NCBI GenBank assembly: GCA_050329415.1
Contig: JBHJOS010000134.1
Coordinates: forward strand, 1 to 18,205
From: JANNOG01 sp050329415
GTDB taxonomy: Bacteria > Actinomycetota > Actinomycetes > Actinomycetales > JBBAYJ01
DNA: 18,205 bases
Reading direction: 5' to 3'
This document shows, piece after piece, positions 8,604-13,823 of the stretch; the first letter of the stretch is position 1; each line of letters starts with the position of its first letter. The notes beneath the pieces were generated by a model. The model searched no databases and was not told the DNA's origin. It worked only from the letters and a program-made list of their open reading frames with translations. A program made the position numbers and the translations under genes.

Positions 8604-8663
8604 CCCGGGAACCACCACCGAGGACCGGCGGTGCCGGGGCTCGGGCTTCGTGGTGGTGACGGG
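8604..8663 (-). ncRNA. rpsO-pnp intercistronic hairpin (possible RNase processing site)
   Basis: Between the rpsO stop and the pnp start, CCCG (8604-8607) and ACCACCAC (8611-8618) pair with GTGGTGGT (8650-8657) and CGGG (8660-8663). Smaller pairings inside (CCGG 8625-8628 with CCGG 8634-8637) extend the structure. It has no downstream U-run, so simple termination is less likely than processing. An RNase III-cleaved hairpin at this place in the rpsO-pnp mRNA is known in E. coli and Streptomyces; equivalence here is inferred. Confidence 0.55.
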
Positions 8664-8699
8664 TATTCGGTTGTGGCGGTGCAGTGGTGCTGTCGCGCG

Positions 8700-8969
8700 T
8701 CAGCGACGCAGGCCGAGCCGCTCGATGAGCGAGCGGTACCGGTCGATGTCGATGCGCTGGAGGTACCCCAGCAGCCGGCGCCGCTGCCCGACGAGCAGCA
8801 GGAGGCCCCGGCGGCTGTGGTGGTCGTGCTGGTGGACCTTCAGATGCTCCGTGAGGTCGCGGATCCGCTGGGTCAGCATCGCGATCTGGACCTCCGGGGA
8901 GCCGGTGTCCGACTCGCTGGAGCCGTACTCGGAGATGATCTGCTGCTTGGTCGCAGAGTCGAGGGGCAC
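8700..8969 (-). CDS. rpsO: 30S ribosomal protein S15
   Basis: 89 residues, the canonical S15 length, starting MPLDSATKQQIISEYG. The conserved core (GSPEVQIAMLTQRIRDLTEHL, HDHHSRRGLLLLVGQRRRLL, YRSLIERLGLR) binds the 16S rRNA central domain, where S15 is a primary assembly protein. GTG 8969 is the start: GGAGGAG lies 6 bases upstream, and the product then has the family length. The longer frame upstream has no support. The neighbouring pnp gene forms the usual rpsO-pnp pair. The gene is separated from ribF by the accessory segment, although rpsO commonly follows truB-ribF. Confidence 0.97.
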   Translation of the reverse strand: MPLDSATKQQIISEYGSSESDTGSPEVQIAMLTQRIRDLTEHLKVHQHDHHSRRGLLLLVGQRRRLLGYLQRIDIDRYRSLIERLGLRR

Positions 8970-9038
8970 GGTGATCTCCTCCGGAGGTCGTTGCGCGGTG
9001 CTCCGGGGGCTTGTCCACCCGGGCATACGGGACCGCGG

Positions 9039-9067
9039 CCGCTACACGGCGATCCCGAGAGTAGCAA
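9039..9067 (-). promoter_or_regulatory. Candidate rpsO promoter
   Basis: On the minus strand TTGCTA (9067-9062) and TAGCGG (9044-9039) are separated by 17 bases, a normal spacing for a housekeeping sigma factor, and lie about 70 bases before the rpsO GTG. The -10 is poor in its last base, so this is tentative. The position directly after the hydrolase terminator supports a promoter somewhere here. Confidence 0.35.
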
Positions 9068-9068
9068 G

Positions 9069-9099
9069 CGGGAGCGCCCGCAGTGCGCGGACGCTCCCG
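9069..9099 (-). terminator. Hairpin terminator after the alpha/beta hydrolase gene
   Basis: CGGGAGCG (9069-9076) pairs perfectly with CGCTCCCG (9092-9099), and inside it CCGC (9078-9081) pairs with GCGG (9087-9090), leaving a 5-base loop. It starts 13 bases past the hydrolase stop on the minus strand. The following minus-strand bases (CTTGCTACTCTC) are only weakly U-rich, as is common in high-GC actinobacteria. Confidence 0.7.
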
Positions 9100-9111
9100 T
9101 GGCGCCATCGG

Positions 9112-9957
9112 TCAGGAGCGGTCGGCGACCTCCTCGCGCACGACCCGCTCGATCTCGCGGGCCATGGCCTCCGGCTGCCAGTCGTGGTCCGCCCCGTCGA
9201 CCGTCCCCGTCGTCACGACGTCGACGGCGGCGTCGAGCGCGGCCGCGGTCTCGGTCATCTCGGGCAGGGTCGACGTTCCGACCACGACCCGGACCGGGAT
9301 CCGCAGGCCCCCGAGCAGGTCGGCGAACGGGGCGGACGTCACCCAGGCCAGCGCCTGGGCGTCCGGCCGGAGGCTCTCGGCCTGGTCGGCCATGACGCCG
9401 AAGACCGGTGACTGCCGCCAGCCGACGAGCAGCTCCGGCGGGATGTCCTTCATGTAGTGCTCCAGGGCCGCGGTCCGGTCCCCCGCGTCCAGCAGCCCCT
9501 CGACGTCGTCCGCCCAGGTCCGGATCTCCCCGGCGGCGCCGCCGAACGGCGCCTCCCACAGCACGAGCCCGTCGACCGGCAGTCCGCGCGCTGCCGCCGC
9601 GAGCGCGATCGCGCAGCCCGACGAGTGGCCGACGAGCACGACCGGCCGGGCCGCCGACCCCACCAGGGCCGCCAGCGCGGCGAGCTCGCGGTCGAGGTCG
9701 ACCCGCCCCGCGACCCGGTTCTCGCCGCGTCCGAGGCGGTCGTGGACCAGGGTCGTGAATCCCCGGGTCGCGAGCAGTTCGGCGGTCGCGGTGGTGGTCG
9801 GGTCGATCTCGCGGTATGGCCCCGCGCCCGCCACGAAGACGACGGCCGGGCCATGGCCGCGGCGGTCGTGGTGGACGGGGTCCCCGAGGGCGGAGGTGGT
9901 GGTGGTGGTCGCTGAGGTGGTCACGACATCAGGACGATGCCGGGCGACGGGACTCAT
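9112..9957 (-). CDS. Alpha/beta-fold hydrolase
   Basis: 281-residue serine hydrolase-like protein of unknown substrate. The nucleophile elbow GHSSG is at 110-114 (Ser112), the oxyanion-side motif VVFVAGAGPYRE at about 39-50, and the likely catalytic His is His258 in DGADHDW. The third acid is probably in the RVVVGTSTLPEM strand region or nearby. A Thr-rich N-terminus (TTSATTTTTS) precedes the fold. ATG 9957 is preferred over GTG 9963, because GAGG lies about 5 bases before it. It ends at a strong hairpin terminator and lies downstream of the Phd/PIN pair in the accessory segment. A role in detoxification or ester hydrolysis would be guesswork. Confidence 0.85.
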   Translation of the reverse strand: MSPVARHRPDVVTTSATTTTTSALGDPVHHDRRGHGPAVVFVAGAGPYREIDPTTTATAELLATRGFTTLVHDRLGRGENRVAGRVDLDRELAALAALVGSAARPVVLVGHSSGCAIALAAAARGLPVDGLVLWEAPFGGAAGEIRTWADDVEGLLDAGDRTAALEHYMKDIPPELLVGWRQSPVFGVMADQAESLRPDAQALAWVTSAPFADLLGGLRIPVRVVVGTSTLPEMTETAAALDAAVDVVTTGTVDGADHDWQPEAMAREIERVVREEVADRS

Positions 9958-9975
9958 CGCCACCTCGTGACGCCG

Positions 9976-10407
9976 TCAGCCGCCGTCGTCCGCCGGCAGG
10001 AGGACGAACGCCGGGGCGCCCCACAGCGGAGCGACCGCGCGGAAGTGCCGATGATCGAAGGTGAGGATGCGCACCGTCTGGGCCCTGGCCGCGATCACGC
10101 TGAGCGACGCGTCCGCCAGTCCGATGTCGAGGTCGCGGTATCGGTCCATGATGCCGCCGGCGACCGCCACGTCTCCGGCGTCGAAGTCGACCAGTTCGTA
10201 GGCGCCGGTGACGACCTCGTCGAGGAAGTCACGCGCCGCCGACGGTGACAACCGAGAGGTGAGCATGTAATCGCACTCGGCCATGACGAACGGCGACAGG
10301 AGGAACGTCGAGTCTGCCGACAGGACGGAAGCCACAGCCGCGTGGTAGGGGTGGTCCTCGTCCTTGGCCGCGAGGACCGCGCTGGTGTCAACGACGATCG
10401 TCGTCAC
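9976..10407 (-). CDS. vapC: PIN-domain ribonuclease toxin (VapC family), second copy
   Basis: 143-residue PIN protein with acidic residues at Asp7 (VVDTSAVL), Glu44 (VMAECDY), Asp99 (DIGLADASLSVIAA) and Asp118 (LTFDHRHF), the expected metal-binding set. It would act as an RNA-cleaving toxin. It aligns along its length with the PIN toxin at 2975-3379 (shared DTS, AARDFL/AARTFL, DLxxGLAD, DHxHxRxVAP features), yet its antitoxin belongs to another family. The GTG start at 10407 lies 20 bases inside the antitoxin gene, so the pair is translationally linked. The hydrolase gene begins 18 bases after its stop. Confidence 0.9.
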   Translation of the reverse strand: MTTIVVDTSAVLAAKDEDHPYHAAVASVLSADSTFLLSPFVMAECDYMLTSRLSPSAARDFLDEVVTGAYELVDFDAGDVAVAGGIMDRYRDLDIGLADASLSVIAARAQTVRILTFDHRHFRAVAPLWGAPAFVLLPADDGG

Positions 10408-10639
10408 CGAAGCTCCGTGCCAGCTCGGCGTCGATCTCCTCGGCCGTCAGGGGCCGCCCGCTCCGGTAGCCGCCGATCCGGGGGCGTGGTCGCCCGCTCG
10501 ACGCCTCGACACCGGGCGGTGGCGAGATCACGGCCACCACCCGGCCGCGCTCCGTGATCGCCAGCGTGCGCCCGGCCTTGACCTGCGCCAGGTAGCGGCT
10601 GGTGTGATGGCTCAGCTCACGCATCCCGACAGATGTCAC
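10388..10639 (-). CDS. Phd/YefM-type antitoxin
   Basis: 83-residue protein beginning MTSVGMRELSHHTSRYLAQV. The pattern VGMRELSHHTSRYLAQVKAG, then LAITERGRVVAVISP, is the Phd/YefM fold (about 2-45), which dimerises and binds DNA. The charged tail (about 60-83: LTAEEIDAELARSFG) should bind the toxin. The GTG at 10639 matches the family N-terminus; the methionine codon five residues later is an alternative. Overlap of 20 bases with the PIN toxin is typical of a co-expressed pair. A palindrome pair directly upstream is the likely autoregulatory operator. Confidence 0.85.
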   Translation of the reverse strand: MTSVGMRELSHHTSRYLAQVKAGRTLAITERGRVVAVISPPPGVEASSGRPRPRIGGYRSGRPLTAEEIDAELARSFGDDDRR

Positions 10640-10652
10640 GAGAAGAAGTTAC

Positions 10653-10674
10653 CACATGTGTCACCACATTGTGG
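10653..10674. promoter_or_regulatory. Paired palindromes upstream of phd/vapC, candidate autoregulatory operator
   Basis: CACATGTG (10653-10660) and CCACATTGTGG (10664-10674) are near-perfect palindromes whose centres are about one helical turn apart, 14 bases upstream of the antitoxin start. Phd-type antitoxins bind such adjacent palindromes cooperatively. A TAACTT -10-like hexamer (minus strand) lies between the operator and the start. Confidence 0.5.
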
Positions 10675-10716
10675 CGCTCCGCTTCTCTCCCGGTTCCGCA
10701 CGACCCGCGCCGCTCG

Positions 10717-11529
10717 TCAATCGCTCAGCCGCTCACCGTTGGCGACGTAGGCGGCGGACACGTAGGCGGCCAGGCCCGCGGCCCGGCGGTCGTAGTGCGC
10801 CGCGAACCTCGGGTCCTCGACGAACATCCGCCCGAGCCCGGCCTGCATCTCGCCGCTCATGTCGTAGAACCAGCGGGAGTTGAGCAGCCGGGCCTCCTCG
10901 GCGACCGCCGTCGCCGCGTCGCCGTCGGCCGGCTCGCCGGCCCGCATCAGGGCGACGAAGCGCTGCTCGACCGCCTCGCCCTCGGCCTTGATGCGCTCCC
11001 AGTCGACCTTCGAGTACCGCGACGTCCGCTCGCGGGACTGTCGCCCCGCCTCGGTGTCCCCCCACCGGTCCTGCCACTCCCGGTCCCACTCGGCCTCGTG
11101 CTCGGTCCACTCGTCGCCGAACAGCTCGCGCTTCTCCTCCTGCGTCAGCGGCAGACCTCCGGTCACCGCCCTCACCTCCTCCTCCAGGGCCGCCCGCACC
11201 CGTTGCAGGCGGTCGATCCGCTCGGAGACCGCGGCCACCTGCTCCAGCAGGCGGGACGCCCGGTCGGCGGGCGCCGCGTCCAGCAGCTCGGGGATCCGTT
11301 CCAGCGGGAACCCGAGCTCGCGCCACACCAGGGCGTGGCGCAGCCGGTCGAGGTCGGCCCCGGTGTAGGTCCGGTACCCCACGGGAGTGCGCCCGCTCGG
11401 CGTCACCAGCCCGATGGCGTCGTAGTGGTGCAGCGTCCGCACGGTCGTGCCGACGAGACGCGCCGCCGGGCCGACGGTCCACTCCGGGGCCACCTCACGG
11501 TCGGCCTCGTGATCTGCGACGTCGCCCAC
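10717..11529 (-). CDS. MerR-family, TipA-like multidrug-sensing transcription activator
   Basis: 270 residues with an N-terminal MerR winged-helix domain (WTVGPAARLVGTTVRTLHHYDAIGLV, then GYRTYTGADLDRLRHALVWR, about 18-85), a long coiled-coil dimerisation helix (about 90-125), and a C-terminal TipAS-like domain (about 135-260: EEKRELFGDEW, RYSKVDWERI, RWFYDMSGEMQAGLGRMFVEDPRF). TipAL of Streptomyces binds thiopeptides and other drugs through this domain and activates promoters with 19-base spacers. GTG 11529 is preferred as start because GAGGAG lies 4 bases upstream; the GTG at 11550 lacks such support. It is divergent from the erm gene, so the ~240-base region between them probably serves both. 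Confidence 0.9.
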   Translation of the reverse strand: MGDVADHEADREVAPEWTVGPAARLVGTTVRTLHHYDAIGLVTPSGRTPVGYRTYTGADLDRLRHALVWRELGFPLERIPELLDAAPADRASRLLEQVAAVSERIDRLQRVRAALEEEVRAVTGGLPLTQEEKRELFGDEWTEHEAEWDREWQDRWGDTEAGRQSRERTSRYSKVDWERIKAEGEAVEQRFVALMRAGEPADGDAATAVAEEARLLNSRWFYDMSGEMQAGLGRMFVEDPRFAAHYDRRAAGLAAYVSAAYVANGERLSD

Positions 11530-11557
11530 GTGTCTCCTCACCTGCCTCACGGTGGCG

Positions 11558-11579
11558 CCTCACGCGGCGTGAGGGTCAA
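11558..11579 (-). promoter_or_regulatory. MerR-type operator/promoter of the TipA-like gene
   Basis: A perfect inverted repeat CCTCACG-CGG-CGTGAGG (11558-11574) abuts a minus-strand TTGACC -35 (11579-11574), the classic arrangement of an autoregulated MerR promoter. With a 19-base spacer the -10 would be CACCGT (11554-11549), which is a poor match, as expected for a promoter needing activator-induced DNA untwisting. It lies about 45 bases from the -10 of the divergent erm leader. Confidence 0.65.
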
Positions 11580-11605
11580 GTCCCCGGTGGCCCGCCCGCC
11601 TCGGC

Positions 11606-11611
11606 TATCGT
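11606..11611 (+). promoter_or_regulatory. -10 element of the candidate erm leader promoter
   Basis: TATCGT ends 7 bases before the GTG at 11619, so transcription would begin at or next to that GTG and give a leaderless message. There is no recognisable -35 at 17-18 bases upstream, so an activator may be needed. Confidence 0.4.
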
Positions 11612-11618
11612 GGCGCCC

Positions 11619-11678
11619 GTGACCACGATGCCCGGCGTGATGCCCGGCCCGATGTCCGTCCGGCTCCGCCGCCGCTGA
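11619..11678 (+). CDS. Putative erm leader peptide with R-L-R motif
   Basis: This 19-codon ORF reads MTTMPGVMPGPMSVRLRRR and then TGA. It may be read from the GTG at 11619 as a leaderless message, or from ATGs at 11628, 11640 or 11652. Inducible erm genes are often preceded by short leader ORFs at which macrolide-bound ribosomes stall; the R/K-X-R/K pattern (R-L-R as in the ErmDL leader) is a known stalling signal. Here R-L-R is encoded at 11661-11669, shortly before the stop. The next bases form alternative hairpins leading to the erm start at 11773. No homology search was possible, and such short ORFs can arise by chance in GC-rich DNA. Confidence 0.5.
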   Translation: MTTMPGVMPGPMSVRLRRR

Positions 11679-11767
11679 CGGCGCGGGTCGCCGCTGTCGC
11701 ATCCGCGCCGCCCCCGGTCCCGCCGGGCGGTGCTCCGGGCTGCCCGGCTCCCCCAGACCCTCGGGAG
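11670..11767 (+). promoter_or_regulatory. Candidate translational attenuator between leader ORF and erm
   Basis: CGGCGCGG (11679-11686), which starts right after the leader stop, can pair with CCGCGCCG (11703-11710). It competes with CGCCG (11670-11674) pairing to CGGCG (11679-11683). The downstream arm overlaps CCGCCC (11708-11713), which can instead pair with GGGCGG (11725-11730). Further on CCGGG (11735-11739) pairs with CCCGG (11743-11747), and CTCCC (11748-11752) can pair with GGGAG (11763-11767), which is the erm Shine-Dalgarno. Mutually exclusive stems ending in SD sequestration are the logic of erm attenuators. Pairings were found by eye without energy calculation. Confidence 0.45.
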
Positions 11768-11772
11768 TCGCC

Positions 11773-12621
11773 ATGTCGGCACGTCACGTCCGTTCCTTCC
11801 CTCACCGGCACGCGCCGGGGCCGGCGGAGCTCGGCCAGAACCTCCTCGTCGACCGGGCCGTGGTCGCCGCCATCGTCGACAACGTCCGCGAGGGACGCGA
11901 CCCGCTCGTCGAGTGGGCCGCCGGCGACGGCGCCGTCACCCGGGAACTCGCCCGCCTCGACCGCCCCCTGGAGGCGGTCGAGATCGACACCCGCCGGATC
12001 GCCGTCCTGCGCCGCCGGGTGGGCCCGCACGTGGCGATCACCCACGGCGACATCCTCCGCCACGCCCCGCCGGCCGGGCCGCACGACGTGGTGTGCAACG
12101 TCCCGTTCCACCTCACCACCCCCGTGCTGCGCCGGCTGCTCCGGCTGCCGCACTGGGGCACCGCGGTCCTGCTCACCCAGTGGGAGGTCGCCCGCAAGCG
12201 CGCGGGCGTGGGCGGGGCGACCCAGCTGACGGCGCAGTGGTGGCCCTGGTTCGACTTCCGGCTGGTGCGTCGCGTCCCGGCCGCCGCGTTCTCGCCGCGG
12301 CCCGCCGTCGACGGCGGCCTGCTGGTGGTCTGCCGGCGGTCGCACCCGCTCGTCGCCGAACGCGACCCCTACCAGCACTGGGTCCGCGCGGTCTTCACCG
12401 GACCCGGCCGCGGGCTGCCCGCCGTGCTCGCCGCGGCGGGATGGGACCGGCGGGCGGCGGCGGCCTGGTGCCGGGCCGAGGGCCTCGGTCCCCGCGCGCT
12501 GCCCCGCGACCTCACGGCCGGACAGTGGGCGGCGGCGTACCGGCTGAGTCGGGCCGGTCAGGACCGGGCCCCGGAGGACGCCCAGCGTCACCGCCGGGAC
12601 CCTCCGCGGTACCGGCGGTGA
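11773..12621 (+). CDS. erm: Erm-family 23S rRNA (adenine-N6)-methyltransferase
   Basis: Erm enzymes methylate A2058 (E. coli numbering) of 23S rRNA and give resistance to macrolides, lincosamides and streptogramin B. The 282-residue product has the Erm opening PGPAELGQNLLVD (about 15-27), SAM motif I as LVEWAAGDGAVT (45-56), motif II acid in AVEID (68-72), HGDIL (91-95), and the catalytic motif IV CNVPFHLT (108-115). LTQWEVARKRAG and SPRPAVDGGLLVV follow, as in Erm/KsgA relatives. ATG 11773 has GGGAG 5 bases upstream. Motif I departs from the usual E-x-G-x-G form, but this is tolerated in some actinobacterial Erms. The last ~36 codons overlap the 3' end of ribF on the other strand. Divergent from a TipA-like regulator. 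Confidence 0.9.
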   Translation: MSARHVRSFPHRHAPGPAELGQNLLVDRAVVAAIVDNVREGRDPLVEWAAGDGAVTRELARLDRPLEAVEIDTRRIAVLRRRVGPHVAITHGDILRHAPPAGPHDVVCNVPFHLTTPVLRRLLRLPHWGTAVLLTQWEVARKRAGVGGATQLTAQWWPWFDFRLVRRVPAAAFSPRPAVDGGLLVVCRRSHPLVAERDPYQHWVRAVFTGPGRGLPAVLAAAGWDRRAAAAWCRAEGLGPRALPRDLTAGQWAAAYRLSRAGQDRAPEDAQRHRRDPPRYRR

Positions 12622-13582
12622 CGTCCGCGCTGCCGAGGGCGGCGCGAACCTCGGCCACGTCCCTGCCCATCCGCGCCACGAGGGCGTCGACAGAGTCGAA
12701 GCGCAGGGTGTCGCGGACCCGCAGCAGGAACTCGACACGCACCGACCGGTCGTACAGGTCGAGCCCGACGGCGTCGATGACGTATGCCTCGACCCGCCGC
12801 TCGTGCCCGTCGAACTGCGGGTTGGTGCCGATCGACACCGCCGCCGGCAGAGCGGGGGCGTCCCCGGACCGCAGCCGCCCGCCGTAGACGCCGTCCGCCG
12901 GGACCATGCCGCCGACCGTGGCGGAGCCGAGGTTGGCCGTGGGGTACCCGAGGAGGCGTCCCCGGGCGTCCCCGTGGACGACCGTGCCCGTGACGGCGTG
13001 CGGGCGGCCGAGGACCTGGGCCGCGCCCGCGACGTCGCCCGCGGCGAGCAGCTCGCGGACCCAGGTCGACGACCACCGCCGCGTCCCGTCGCCGCGCTCC
13101 GGGGCGTCGGCACCCAGGTCCTCCAGGGTCACCACCTCGAAGCCCCAGGTCTTGCCGAGCGTCCGCAGCGTCGAGATGTCCCCGGAGTTGCGGTACCCGA
13201 ACCGGACGTCACCCCCGATGACCACCGCCCGCGCCCCCAGCGCCCGGACGAACACCCGCTCGACGTACTCGTCCGGGGGCATGCGGGCCAGCTCGGGCGT
13301 GAACGGCTGGACGAGGACCGCGTCGAGGCCGGTCGCAGCCAGGAGGTCCAGGCGCTCGTCGATGGCGGTGAGGAGGGTGGGTGCCCGGTCGGGGTACAGG
13401 ACCTGGATCGGGTGCGGGTCGAACGTCACCGCCAGCGAGGCGGCCCCCCGCCTGCGGGCCTCGGCAACCACGCGCCGCAGCACGGCCACGTGGCCGCGGT
13501 GCACGCCGTCGAAGTTGCCGAGCGTGACGACGGTGGGGCCGACGTCCCCGGGCACCCGGTCGAGACCGAACCAGCGCTGCAC
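12512..13582 (-). CDS. ribF: Bifunctional riboflavin kinase / FAD synthetase
   Basis: RibF phosphorylates riboflavin to FMN and adenylates FMN to FAD. The 356-residue product has an N-terminal FMN adenylyltransferase domain with GNFDGVHRGH (22-31) and FDPHP (54-58), plus STWVRELLAAGDV near 171-184. It also has a C-terminal flavokinase domain with GRLLGYPTANL (208-218), GVYGG (231-235), SIGTNPQFDG (250-259), LYDRSVRVEF (276-285) and a final helix with SVDALVARMGRDVAEVR. The Pro/Gly-rich last ~36 residues go beyond the usual family length and lie opposite the erm 3' end. The GTG at 13582 begins MQRWFGLDRVP, as expected. It follows truB after a 241-base gap. Confidence 0.95.
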   Translation of the reverse strand: MQRWFGLDRVPGDVGPTVVTLGNFDGVHRGHVAVLRRVVAEARRRGAASLAVTFDPHPIQVLYPDRAPTLLTAIDERLDLLAATGLDAVLVQPFTPELARMPPDEYVERVFVRALGARAVVIGGDVRFGYRNSGDISTLRTLGKTWGFEVVTLEDLGADAPERGDGTRRWSSTWVRELLAAGDVAGAAQVLGRPHAVTGTVVHGDARGRLLGYPTANLGSATVGGMVPADGVYGGRLRSGDAPALPAAVSIGTNPQFDGHERRVEAYVIDAVGLDLYDRSVRVEFLLRVRDTLRFDSVDALVARMGRDVAEVRAALGSADVTAGTAEGPGGDAGRPPGPGPDRPDSAGTPPPTVRP

Positions 13583-13687
13583 GGGTCACAGCCTGCCAGC
13601 GGCCGCGGGGCGCGGTGCCCTGGCGTCCCCACGTGAGGACCGGACCGCGCCGAGGCCGATCGCCGTCGACCCACCTGTTCCAGGACT

Positions 13688-13722
13688 GTTGCGCGATGCA
13701 ACTTGCACTGATCAACGACTTC
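13688..13722 (+). repeat. 35-bp dispersed element, copy 2
   Basis: Gapless match of 28/35 to 1178-1212 in the same orientation. The half-site core is TTGCGC-G-ATGCAA-C-TTGCAC followed by TGATCAACGACTTC. If it is an operator, its targets could be ribF on the minus strand; the plus strand has no start nearby. Confidence 0.55.
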
Positions 13723-13766
13723 AGGAAGGACCGGACTGAGCGGGACCTCCCTCGTCATGGCGCCGT

Positions 13767-13781
13767 CGACCGCTGCGGTCG
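13767..13781. repeat. 15-bp odd-centred palindrome
   Basis: CGACCGC-T-GCGGTCG is a perfect inverted repeat with 7-base arms, 44 bases past the truB stop on the minus strand. The one-base centre suits protein binding better than an RNA hairpin. No binder can be named. Confidence 0.4.
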
Positions 13782-13823
13782 GCCGGGCTCCTCACTGCCG
13801 AGCGGCCGCGCAGCCGGTGCTGG

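Larger units (their letters stand above)
13583..13823. other. Spacer between truB and ribF with a repeat and a palindrome
   Basis: No credible gene is seen in these 241 bases. They contain the second copy of the 35-bp element (13688-13722) and an odd-centred palindrome at 13767-13781. Open frames here run antisense into truB or ribF and match no family. In this region of the chromosome truB and ribF are otherwise usually close. Confidence 0.6.

Noticed and set aside
6443..8659. A very long plus-strand open frame opposite pnp
   Set aside because: It is the antisense shadow of a well-conserved gene; high GC at third positions removes stop codons on the other strand. The translation has no recognisable fold or motifs.
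9112..12621. A transposon or integrative element carrying erm
   Set aside because: No transposase, integrase, terminal inverted repeats or target duplication is visible; only the gene order argues for gain.
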